From contig JAZKJV010003355.1 in the NCBI GenBank assembly GCA_037367405.1, forward strand, positions 248,001-312,000: a stretch of 64,000 nucleotides of DNA. The letters run 5' to 3'. Below are positions 36,401 through 46,946 of this stretch, piece after piece (the stretch's first letter is position 1; each line of letters begins with the position of its first letter). This DNA comes from Ottelia alismoides. Lineage: Eukaryota; Streptophyta; Magnoliopsida; Alismatales; Hydrocharitaceae. The translations under genes were made by a program, and so were the position numbers. Under the pieces are notes generated by a model. That model saw only the letters and a list, made by a program, of their open reading frames with translations. It did not search any database and was not told the origin of the DNA.

Positions 36401-37415
36401 TTAATTCCTGCCTTTCTATATGCATCCTCAAACTTTCCATACTCTTACAACCATACCCCTAGCAGTTTATACTATTACATATACACGCAAACAAAATATA
36501 ACTAATCTACTTATATCTTAACTACATATTAAATAATTACAAAAATAAATAAAAGAATAATAACAAAAAAATATAAAAGACTTTTTAGCATTTAATAAAT
36601 CCTTAAAAAATACCAAAAACATATAACAAACTTTCAAAACACCAAAAAAAACATAAAATCACTTCTAAAAATCATAAAAAAAATTAGATAAAGTATATTT
36701 TACCATATTTTGCATATTAAACCAAAAACAAAATAAAAATAGAATAACAAAACCCATAAAAAAATACAAAAATTCGTTAAAACTTGCAAAATTCATAACT
36801 CAATAAAAATCCCATAAAAACGCACCACATATCGGTTTAAAGGGAATTTCATCTACTTTATACGGAAAATAAAATAAAAATATTTCCACATTATATACAC
36901 CTTTAAAAATTCAAAATACGTCACAGGTTTCTAATAAAAATACAATCTTCATCTTTAGAATTAACCAAAACTAATAAAAATCTTAAAAACTCCTCTTAAA
37001 TCCATAAAAATAGAAAAATAAAATAAAAACATAAAAAGAACAAAATAAAAACTAAATAAAAAATTAAACATTTTCTAAAATAATAAAAAACCACAAAATA
37101 CATAAAAATACAAAAACAATATAAAATTACGTAAAAATCAATTAAAAATTCAGAAAATTTCCTAAAAATAAAAATTAGGAAACCCTTTTGCCTAAGATTT
37201 TCTACCGATTTCCCCTAGTTTCAACAGTTTGCCTCCCTGAGTTCGACACTCCCGTACTTGACACTATACATCTTGTTTAGGAGTATAAATAAAAACAAAG
37301 GAGATGAAGTAAACCTTGATCTTTTCTGATAAAATTCACCTGGTCGATACGACGACCGAAATCTCTCTTTGACTCTTTTACAGGTTCAGAAGAAAAGTGA
37401 TCAGGTGTTTTTTCA
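33447..37415 (+). mobile_element. E3 5' LTR
   Basis: It starts with the palindrome TGATGAAT-ccgtg-ATTCATCG and ends GTGTTTTTTCA two bases before a tRNA-Asp primer site, which fixes its 3' end. Inside are a TATA-like TATTTAAA (34895-34902), a CT-rich and GC-rich transcribed-start-like region, long AT-rich tracts and the CTCCCTGAGTTCGACACTC block (37231-37249). It resembles the outer LTR. A matching 3' LTR for E3 is absent from the window. Frames at 34586-35197 lie in the CT-rich region and are not convincing genes. Confidence 0.85.
34895..34902 (+). promoter_or_regulatory. TATA-like box of E3 LTR
   Basis: TATTTAAA lies about 30 bases before CATTCATCCCATCC, in the usual LTR promoter layout. 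Function is inferred. Confidence 0.45.
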
Positions 37416-37417
37416 GA

Positions 37418-37435
37418 TGGCGTCGTTGTCGGGGA
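37418..37435 (+). promoter_or_regulatory. E3 primer-binding site (tRNA-Asp, two wobble changes)
   Basis: TGGCGTCGTTGTCGGGGA matches the E1 site except for two C-to-T changes. In the RNA these would still pair with tRNA G residues as G-U wobbles. Confidence 0.9.
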
Positions 37436-38566
37436 GGCAGCGCTAGGAGGATCGCGAAGACCTTAGGATTAGATTTTATTTTCGCGATTCACTTCTTTGA
37501 CCTTACGGTTTCTTGTTTCTGATTTGTGCAGCACAGCTCGGGACGCGCAGCTCAGAACCGCGAAACCGAGTAGTTTAGAATTTTTGTAAATTCTTGTAAA
37601 AAAAAATATAAAAAAGTGTTGTAGAAAGGGGCCTCGTAAAGGCATCCCAACTTGTATCTTTCTCGGGGTCTGTTTCACCAGGGTTATACTCCTGGGGGAG
37701 CAGAGCACCCACCGCGGCTTTTTCGATCGCGATTTTTCTCGACGGTTTTCTGTGGCTTTCCCGAGTTAGGTGCTTGTTAGGTGTTTTACGATTTTTCCCT
37801 TCCTTGCGTATCGTAGCTTAGATTAGTTGTTTGCTTAGGTCACCACACATAGGTGCTTGTACCTAGGACCATACCCAAAAAGACAAAAATACGTTAGACG
37901 ACTTTTCTCTGAAAATATCCAAAAAAGTGAAAACTGAAAATTAAAATAGGGACTGTTAACTTTATCGGACCTTAAAAGAAACATAAGGACTCCACTAGTT
38001 TTGGAGAGAGCAACCCCCGAACTGCATCGCTGGTACCACCTCCAGATTTGCGAGAGAGAGATGACACATAAGGTAGAGCCATAGTCCGGGCTTCTCTCGA
38101 AATACTACTTGGTTCACGCCTTAATGCACCTTATCTTCAGTGGGTGCTCTCGGGTAGCCGGAAATGGTCCGGGTTCACTTAGCAGAGTGGAAGGTTTAGA
38201 GGACACTGCGTAAGGCTCCGTCCTCAAGTAACACGGGTAGCCGGAAACGGTCCGTACTTACTTCCATACTGGATGAGACTAGATGAGTTCTGGTGAGAAC
38301 TCGGGACAATACGATGTTGAAGTCTCGGGCACCTATCTAATCTCGCTAATCTGAGAGAACGTTGTTTGCCAAATAACCCTAAAATGAAAAGATAAACGAC
38401 CGAACTTTTACGGACATCAACAGGGTTGAGTTGGTGAACTCGGGGTTTGCTTTGTGTTTGACTTGTGGCGTGAGTCATGATCTTTCAGATCTATTTTTGA
38501 GATCTATCGCAATCACCCGTCGTCCGTGTATTGTCTAGAATCAGTTTTTCTTTTTCTTGAGTCAAG
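37436..38566 (+). other. E3 5' untranslated leader
   Basis: It shares with E1 and E2 a GGGGTCTGTTTCACC block (37664-37678), a TTTTGGAGAGAGCAACCCCC block (38000-38020) and TTGGTGAACTCGGGGTTTGC (38430-38450) before gag. A segment at about 38178-38275 (GCAGAGTGG...GTCCTCAAGTAACACGGG) also appears in E4, but after its hairpin array. It is non-coding. Confidence 0.8.
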
Positions 38567-40123
38567 ATGATAGGTAGGCGGTCTCATAGGCCGACTTTTA
38601 AGGCACCGCTTCCATGCACACCTACCTGTCTATCTAGGTCGGTTCAAGAGAATCCTCTCTTAGAACTGGAGTTCTACCAGTCTCTTCCTTTTGTTTCCTT
38701 GTCTTCTCTTGTCTCCTTCTATCCCTTTCTCTTTGTCTCCATTGAGTCAGCCTTCAGTTCCGGTGACAGCTGAGCAGATATATGAGACCTGCGAGATAGT
38801 TTCAGATCATATGAGAGGTTTGGGTCCACAAGTTGCTGAGATAGGAGTGCGGATGGAACATCATGTATCTTATTCGGGAGCTGAGTCAGTTTCTACATCG
38901 AAGCTACCAACATTCTTAGTTGATTCAGACTTCGTGTCATTGCTGCCAAAATTCTATGGAAAGCCGCACGAGGAGCCGTATGAGCATCTTTATGAGTTCG
39001 AGGATATTTGCAGCACTCGATTCTACTCAAATATAACACCTGAGGATGCCATGAAGAAGACCTTTCCCTTGACACTCAAGGACGGAGCTGCGAGATGGCT
39101 CCGACTTCTGGGAAAGTAGAGAGCTAGTTGGGGTACGCTTCAAATAGCTTTTCTGAGGAGATTTTACCCCATTAGCCGAGCCAATTTTATGCGGTCGGTT
39201 ATTAGAGATTTTTCACATGATTCCCACGAGCCACTTCAGGATATGTGGCTTCGATTTCAGATTCTTCTGAGGAGATTTCCGGATCACGGGATCTCCAGAG
39301 CTGAGCTAGCTCAGATATTCTATCTGGGGATGACCGCAGAACAACATGCATGGTGGTTCACACCGCAATCTTGACGAGGATTCACTTTGGAATCTCTTCG
39401 GAGAGATTTCTGTTGTCAAGACAACACACGAAGGGGATGCCAGATCATTTGGATGCGATCCACCTCTCGCTGACTTAGGGATCGCTCATCAGGAAATTGA
39501 TGTGGATACTGATGCAGAATTAAAAATGGATGTTGAATCAATAGCAGAGAGCTCTCATTCTCAGAGACCGACACATATTCCGTTGAGTTTTCAGCCAGAG
39601 TATGAGTCGATTCTATGCTTTCTATTTCAGGTATTCCAAGATACCAAGCGAGAGATGATGTTGTTTCAGCCAACCTATCAGCCGATTCAGTTTCCATATC
39701 AAGACCAGTGTCATGACCAGAAACCTAAGGAGCAATTTACCTCGGATTCATTTACCTATCTGAGAGTATTCAGCAACCTGAGATGGATGTGGGACATTAC
39801 TTCGAGAGTCCTGATATAGATGGTCCTACATTCGATCACTTCGTCCATTTGATTCTAGATTAGACTGCCTATCCAAGGGAACAGATGGATACCTTCAGAG
39901 ATTTCATCGCCAGCATTGTCATAGAGCAGAAATCAGTTTCAGATTTCCCGACTTCACATGAGTCCTTGAAGGAGAATACAACCGGCAACGACGCAAGTGG
40001 ACATTCAGATTCTGATTCTCTCCATAGTGAAGGTGAAAAATCACAAAAAAATGGAAAAAGAAGAAAATCCAGAAAAGTAATAAAGATAAGACTCCGGACT
40101 CTTTTGATGGATCTCAAATTTCT
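38567..40123 (+). pseudogene. gag: E3 gag, broken by frameshifts and stops
   Basis: The start MIGRRSHRP corresponds to MMGRRSLRQ of E1. The frame shifts before about 38750. The capsid domain then reads LPKFYGKPHEEPYEHL to WLRLLGK (38940-39116) and is cut by a TAG at 39117-39119. It resumes in the same frame through the QDMWLRFQILLRRFPDHGI block and stops at 39372. It continues in another frame from about 39375 (DEDSLWNLFGEISVVK) to 39819. A further piece at 39885-40202 is Ser/Lys-rich. These breaks rule out a working protein. Structure and order follow E1 gag but without the alanine and glutamine tracts. Confidence 0.85.
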
Positions 40124-41581
40124 GTGCCTCATAGAGCAAGTTCCTATTTTAGAAAAAGATTTTCTTCTCCTTTTTATCCTCCGAGCGTACATACTGACAT
40201 AGAGGATGTACATATACCCTTCCCAGATGCTCTGAGTCTAGGAAAGGGCGAAAAATTAGAAAATTTTAAAAAAAATCAAGATGCAAAAATTACGAAAGAG
40301 ATGATGGATCGAATTCAGATCAAGCTCACTCTTTCGGAGGCATTGGTCCATATTCCTCTTCTTCGGAAATGCCTGAAGAAACATACCACATCGAAAAGGA
40401 AGAAGAGGCGTAATCATTGCTCTGAGAAACAAGTATTGACCATTGCTACTTGTTGCGCCATCCAGCACACATCTCCTAAAACGAAACAGAAAGATATGGG
40501 AGCACCATTTGTATGTTGTCAGATTTCAGATCATGAGTTTGAGCACACATTGTTAGACAGTGGTTCCTCAGTGAACATATTACCCTTCCATCTTATCGAG
40601 ACTCTTCATTTAGGGCCTCTCAAGCGAGCCAGAATGATTCTCCAGTTTCCTGAGCGATCGATCAAGAGGCCGAAGGGTATACTTAAGGACGTTGTCGTGA
40701 TGGTGCAAGGTATAAAATTCACAGTGGATTTGGTTGTCCTAGACTCTGACTCCTAAGTACCATCATAAGATGCTGCCATCATTCTTGGTCGGCCTTTTCT
40801 GCGTGTAGCGAAGGCTGTAATTGATTATGGGACAGACATTGTCACGTTCCCTTCTAGCAGCACAGTGTCGAACTCCGAGCCAACAGAGACTCTACCTGCG
40901 AACAAATGTGTTCCTGAGCTATCAAAAATAGAGGCATGTGTGATCACAGATGTTTGATACGATCATATCCCTTTTGATTCTACAGAGACCCGAGATTTCC
41001 TCTCCAGAGAAGAAAACTTGGAGAACATAGACTTTGGTGATCCAAGTACACATGTTTGGATATGTGTTGACGAGATCCGTAGTATCTATATCATTGAGTC
41101 AAACCCGCTGGTGGCACGTACTTCGAAGGTAGAACTTATGTCGGTTATAAATCCTTTGTTCGAGCCTTCCAGTCATGAAATAATTAAGCCCTCTTGTCAC
41201 GTAGATCCAGATAAGGGCTATTTCGATGAGGAGATTGATCAGATCGCAACAGATTTTGACCTCTTTCTCGCATCTGTTCCAGACACAGCACCGATGTCTC
41301 TACAATCACACAAGGTTGAGGATAAAGTGGTAGATGATGATTCTTCATCTTCGTATCTCAGTGCTGATGATCATAGTAATTCAGAGATCGTGGTGCATCT
41401 TTCAGAGGTCAGTTCTGTACATCTCTTCGGTCATCTGGGCCGCTCCTCACCAGTCGACACAGGTCAGGGATCCTCTGATTCAGATATGGATATCTCTGAG
41501 GATGACCCTGATGTTGACATGCATCTTGTAAATTCTATCTTTCCTAGGTCACGTAAGAAGGCCAATATTCAGCTTTCTTGA
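40124..41581 (+). pseudogene. E3 protease with conserved acidic tail, three in-frame stops
   Basis: The frame holds the IPFPDALSLGKG block, KLTLSEALVHIPLLRK, a basic stretch, the protease motif LLDSGSSVNILP (about 40552-40590) and, after two stops at about 40754 and 40769, IILGRPFL. A third in-frame stop (TGA, about 40956) precedes the tail. The tail has DFGDP-(4 residues)-WICVDEIRSIYIIE near 41030-41100 and ends VDMHLVNSIFPRSRKKA. Both tail motifs match E2. No reverse transcriptase or integrase follows. The reading frame is otherwise kept throughout, which argues that the gag-protease-tail protein, rather than a complete pol, was the coding content of this lineage. Confidence 0.85.
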
Positions 41582-41696
41582 GCCTGTACAGTCTGTTGAT
41601 TCATTCTTCTCAATTTGATTTGTACATATGTGATTTTGGATTTTATTCTTTCTCTCTTCCGTTTGTCTTACATCCTTAGGTTCATCTAGAATTTTG

Positions 41697-42199
41697 CTAT
41701 ACTTAGGATGTGCTTTATCCTAAGTATAGGGGGGTGTAGACACCGTGTTGTTGTTTGTATCATTCTGTTCGATCACCCCTATTGTTGCCTATACTTAGGG
41801 TGTGCTTTACCCTAAGTATAAGGGGGGTGATCTCGCTCATTTCCCTTTTGATCGTTGTCGTCATTTTTGTATCGTCTGCTCTCTCGCTTGTCCCTCGTCT
41901 TTTGATTTTTGTCTCTATACTTAGAGATATTTTACCCTAAGTATAGGGGGGACAAGCCGAGCCGTTGAGTGTGTACATTCTTTTGACCTCGATCATCTTC
42001 GGTTTTGAGTCTGCTATATTTAGGATCACTTGATCGTAAGTATATAGGAGATGATCGACTTCTATTGATTCATTATTCTTTTCAGTCATTATAGTATAGA
42101 TTCTTTTCACCAATCTATACTTAGCCCGAGTTATGTCTTCCTTTGCTGCTTCTTTGGTCACTATGAGGACATAGTTCACGCTAAGTATAGGGGGGTGTC
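41697..42199 (+). repeat. E3 hairpin array with polypurine-like runs
   Basis: Four inverted repeats of CTATACTTAGG type lie at about 41697-41728, 41789-41820, 41914-41945 and 42013-42045, with loops of about 9-13 bases. The first three end in a GTATAGGGGGG or GTATAAGGGGGG run; the fourth is decayed (GTATATAGGAG). A last single arm, GCTAAGTATAGGGGGG, at 42180-42196 follows a GAGGACATAG motif. It is the clearest array in the window. Confidence 0.92.
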
Positions 42200-42225
42200 G
42201 TATATATATGCTACATATACTTTGT

Positions 42226-44464
42226 TCTGGGCCGCTCTTGAGCGCCCATGCCTCCGCCACACGATCGGATACTAAGATCTGATCGTGGCCCTCCGTGCGC
42301 GCTCTACTCCCAGCCGTTGGATCTCACGATCCAACGGCTTGGGATCATCGTCAACCTCCAGCGCGTCTCGCCCCAGGCGTTACGACTCGCCGACCCCCCC
42401 CCCCCCTTCCTATTTTGGAAAGCCACTCCGACCATGTCTCTTACTCCTAACGGCTGCCCCGCGTTCCCCGTACTTCCGCCATCCCCGCGTAACTCTCAGG
42501 ACCACCCTCCATTACTCCCACATTCAAACCTCGGCCTTCGAAACTGTCCCCATCACCACCTGCACGCCTCCACCTCCGCCTTTAAATAGTTGCCCTCTGC
42601 CTCCATCAGTGCTCATCCACCAATCTGGGGCTTCGGCCCAGCCCTTGGCCCTTCGGTGACAGCGGAGAGGCCCTTGCAAGAGGGTGATAACGGACGAAGC
42701 CCCGGTGAGATCCATGGCAGCTCCGCCATGTACGCTCCACCTTCTTGGTGGTAGCTCAGCTCCCCGGACCGGTCGTCCAGGTCGAGCCATGACCGGAGGG
42801 TCGAACCACCCTCATCCTAGACCACCTCCTCCACTGGGTTCCCCTCCCCGACGAGGTCTTCTTCCACCTTCTTTTTCTTCCTTTATTCCCTAATTTCCTA
42901 GACCTACTCCGACATCCTCATCAACCATTAACCCTCTCATCACCTTCGCCACATCACCCGCATCTCCGCCGACTACTCCGCTCACCCTTCTTATTCTCCA
43001 TAACCTCGTTCACATCTGACCCACCTTCTCTGAAGCTCGCCGGAGAAGAAACCACTGGGCCCTCGCTTCCAACCACCCCACGGCCCTCAGCCCACTCACA
43101 ACACCCTCACGCGCACGCTTCGGCTATCCCTTTGACATTTGCAGGTTCAATGGCCGGAGTTCAGACCGGAGCTGATTCGAGCTCCTCTCCGCCGGCGAGG
43201 CTCCATCGTTCCTCTCCTCCGACCCGCTTCGGAGCCTCGTAGAGCTTCCCGGATCTTCGCCACCCACCCAGCTGTCCTTCCCGATCTTCAGATGCTCGAA
43301 GACATGGCGGTGGAGCGAATGGCAGGTCACCAAAGCCCCGCCTTCTCCGGTGACCTGTGGAGGAGGACGACATACAACCACCGTCTGATCAGATGGATCG
43401 GACGGCCGAGAGAAAGACACGTGGAGGACCCGAGCCTCATCCCCGACCTACAGGCTCGGGTCATCCGAACCTCTTTCCGAAGCTCAAACCAAAGCTACAG
43501 GCTCGGATCATCCCGAGCCTCGACCCGAGCCCCTCAACTATACCCACGTGTGCTCGAACCTGTTGCCGCCTCCCAAGCCTGAACCCTCACGTGCACTGCA
43601 CGTGAGACTTAGGTAAATTGCAGGAAAGACCCTGAAGGAATTGGTATTTGCATCCAGGTCCCCAGGCACGTGCCTTACGTGCCTGGGTATTTTACAGGGA
43701 GGCCCTCCAAGTTTTGATGATTTGCAAATAGGTCCCTGCGCGCATTGGGAAAATTGCATAGGACCCCAAGCGGTTTTTTATAATTGCATTTAGGTCTTTC
43801 AAGGGACCTAAATGCAATAATTATCCCTTTATTTTATTGCATTTTTATTACAATTATGCCCTTACACTGTTTTTAGCATAACTTGAGCATCGTAGGTCCA
43901 AATTGCATGATTTTAGTGTCGTTTTGATCCTTATTTTGTCCTCTATATTCTAGCATACTTATTTGTCTCATTTGCCCTTGTTTTAATTTAAGTGAATTTT
44001 TATGTGACAAATGGACCCGACCTTCCTTGTCTTGCTTGGATTTGATGACTACTCTTTATCATTGTGATTAAATTGACACTGACTTCATTTTATAATGTGA
44101 TGTTCATATTTTAGGGTATAATTTTGATATTTTATTCAGCATGCATATTCTCTTGCATTATTTGCCCATGCATCACTTTAACTTGCATAAAAACAAAATA
44201 AAAAATGCATACATCATTGCATCGCTTTGTAAATAGCATAGTGCATCATGAGGATCTGAAATTGGAGTTAAATCACATAGAGCTTCATGAATCAAAATTC
44301 AATACTCAGATTAGGCTGTCGTGTCCCTGTAATCGACCTTGGTACACTTGCCAAGTATAAATATTCCACAGCATTCAAAGTCTGTGGTTTTTGCTGAACC
44401 GAATTCGTATCCTGTACTACAACACAATTCATCTTTATTATAGAGGCGAATTTGGCGTTCATCA
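42226..44464 (+). mobile_element. E4 5' LTR, truncated at its 5' side
   Basis: It aligns with 47737-49955 of the 3' LTR, starting at TCTGGGCCGCTCTTG. The first 790 bases of the LTR, including the terminal palindrome, are missing. E3 sequence is joined directly here, so an illegitimate recombination or deletion fused E3 to E4. Its 3' end GTTCATCA is fixed by the primer site two bases on. It contains two hairpins (42256-42287, imperfect; 42312-42339, perfect 12-bp stem), a 12-C run near 42397 and a TATA-like TTTAAATA at 42580-42587. Proline-rich frames in the GC-rich part are not genes. Confidence 0.85.
42580..42587 (+). promoter_or_regulatory. TATA-like box of E4 5' LTR
   Basis: TTTAAATA is conserved in the 3' LTR at 48094-48101, downstream of the twin hairpins. 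LTR promoter role is inferred. Confidence 0.45.
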
Positions 44465-44466
44465 AA

Positions 44467-44484
44467 TGGCGCCGTTGCCGGGGA
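44467..44484 (+). promoter_or_regulatory. E4 primer-binding site (tRNA-Asp)
   Basis: TGGCGCCGTTGCCGGGGA is identical to the E1 site and lies two bases after the LTR end. Confidence 0.95.
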
Positions 44485-46930
44485 TACGGCTTTTCTTAAT
44501 TTTTGAATTTTGATTTGTTTTTATTGATTAATTTCAAATTTTCTTAGGTCCTCATTTCATGCATCATTTCTTTGCATATTATTTGCTTATTTAATTTCTC
44601 TGAGTTTCTAACTTTTCTCTTTTGTGGCAGGGCCCATGAAAATCGGGGATGCCTGATCGTCATGGAGGCGCGAAGTCGGGAGCTTCCGCTGAAGAGGCCG
44701 CAAAAGAAGCCGTGAAGAAATTCTAGGATTTTTACCAGTTAAATTGCATTGCATGTTGTAAAAAAAAGAAAAAGAAAAAGAAAAAAACATTGCATCTGCA
44801 TATTTATTTTCAGTCTTGTATATTGTACTCAAACCCCCCCCCCCTCACACACACACACCAACACTGCACATGCACATACTCACCCCCACCCTCCCCCTGT
44901 ATATTTCATTCTCTCTCTATCTCTATCACTATCTCTCTCTCTCTCTGTGTGTGTATGTGTATCTATTCTTCACGAACCCCCTCACCCTTGTACCATAGAC
45001 ATCCTCCCTAACACAGACCTTACTTCGGCTATTTGTAGCCTAAGTATAGGGGGGACCTGCCTATTCATCCCTTCCTCGTTCTGTCTTCTTGTGCTTAGGC
45101 TGATTTTGGCCTAAGTATAGGGGGACCCTCCTCCTTAGTTCCGCTATATCACCCTGTACTTGAACCAAGCCTTGGCTTCATGGCACTTGTGCTATGAGGA
45201 CATAGCAAATTTTGAGTATAGGGGGTATACCGTATATTATTGTATATTACTTTAGCCTTAGCTCGCATTTTTAAAACTTTTTAAAATTTTATTTTTCGGG
45301 CTAGGTTTTTGGTAACCTTGGGAACTGAGTAAAAACCTGTAAAAATTAAAAATTGAGGGATTAATTTTTGTAAATATTCCTGTATTAAAAAAATTATTTT
45401 AAAAATCTTTCTTGTGAGGTTGACTCTGACTACTAGGTTTAGTAGGCATTTTCAGTGAGGGAACCTCGGTCTCCCTTAGCAGAGTGGGTGGTTTAGAGGA
45501 CATCGCATACGGCCCCGTCCTCAAGTAACACGGGCCTCGGCCCGTACTTACACCCATACTAGCTGAAAGTGTATACTTTTATTTGAGCCTGGGCCAGTCA
45601 TTGTCCCTCCGAGGAATAAAAAAATTAACCCATAAAAATTTGCAAAAGCCAAAAATCACACAAAAAATCACTAACTCAAGGAGTTGGTGTATTCCTGACA
45701 CATTCACACTCACGCAAGGCTTGAGGATTTTGAGGACACTGGATCTCTGGGATCTTGAGAGTCTGAGTTAACATGCCTTAGTCATTAGGGTTTTCATGAC
45801 TTAAATATCCACACTCCTCTGGTTTGAAAGATTTGAGTGCTATATTGCACTCTTCATCTCTACCTTCAAGAAAATATGATCAGCACAGTCACTTCCACAA
45901 CTGCATGATTGATGAGCTGAGATGAGATATCACTTGAGGAACTAGGACCAGAGATTTGAGTTTAGACCTGATCTTATGATATTCGAGGATGGGATAAAGT
46001 TAATGAAGGCTTCAGAAAACCTGAGTGTCAGCAAAACCCTAGCCAGTATGTGAACAAGATTCATATGCTATCTCTTTGATATTTACCTAAAAGTGCCAGG
46101 GTGTGATGAAACTTAAAGGAATTTGTTGATCAGTGTGCGCCAATCTCTTGGTAAAAGCAGTGGAGCTAGCCAACAAAAGAAATGAAATGTCAAAGAAAAG
46201 CTCTAAATCCAAAGTCAAATTCCAAATGAGCTTCCACCAATGGCGAGCACTCCCAAACATTTTCAAAGTGTCCACTTGGACCAAGCGCTAATTAGGACCA
46301 AGGAGTCGGGCTGACACCACAAAAAGGGCCCTGCATCGTAAGCGATACAAGTCTGGGTGTCGAAGGTATCTTAGATACTCAGAAAAGACACACCCCGGTG
46401 TACTCCCAGAAAAACAAGTGCAGACGACTCCAACTCTCTTGACGGACACATTGATCAACAAAATAATAATATACATGTGTTGAGTAAAAGGCACTCGAGA
46501 GGCCCCTTGTTCCAATGTGAGGGTGAGAAAAATAGACACAATCCCATTACCTCCATCATCTGGCCATCCATCTACATTTCAAGTCTGACGAACTAATGAG
46601 ACGGTTGATTGAAGCAAGAGTAGACTTATTCCCTAGTATTGAGGATTAGGTCTAGAGGAGAATCCATGGGACTGGAACTTTGGGTGATGCATCGACTCAG
46701 CTCTCATGAAATACAGTACACTAAATGTCATATCCTTATATTATATGTACAAAAAGAGAGTCTGATAATCAGAGAAGTCGGATTCCTTCTGACTAAGGCT
46801 TGGATAAACCCGGAATTTTAGGATCACTTAGGTCAAGGGTCTTCGAAAGATCAAGCCTTGAAAATTTCACGCGCACTGTCAGGAATTAATACTACTCCTA
46901 CATTCTTTATATGCTCGAGGACGAGAATGG
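44485..46930 (+). other. E4 non-coding internal region
   Basis: Only about 2.5 kb separates primer site and polypurine tract, and no gag, protease or pol sequence is present. It contains simple repeats (AAAAAG units at 44758-44787, a 10-C run and CA repeats at 44837-44862, CT/GT repeats at 44918-44955), the hairpin array, and a leader-like block (45465-45570) shared with E3. The 3' region is related to E1 and E2. It looks like a cis-signal-only element that would depend on proteins supplied by others. Confidence 0.75.
45024..45225 (+). repeat. E4 degenerate hairpin array
   Basis: The arms GCCTAAGTATAGGGGGG (about 45038-45054) and GGCCTAAGTATAGGGGGA (about 45108-45125) are preceded by partial partners (GGCTATTTGTAGCC, CTTAGGCTGATTTTGGCC). 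A third run, GAGTATAGGGGG, near 45211 follows the conserved GAGGACATAG. It is the same arrangement as in E1-E3 with weaker stems. Confidence 0.75.
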
Positions 46931-46946
46931 TTTAAGTATAGGGGTA
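46931..46946 (+). promoter_or_regulatory. E4 polypurine tract
   Basis: TTTAAGTATAGGGGTA directly precedes the 3' LTR. It is nearly the same as the hairpin-array arm sequence. Confidence 0.7.
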
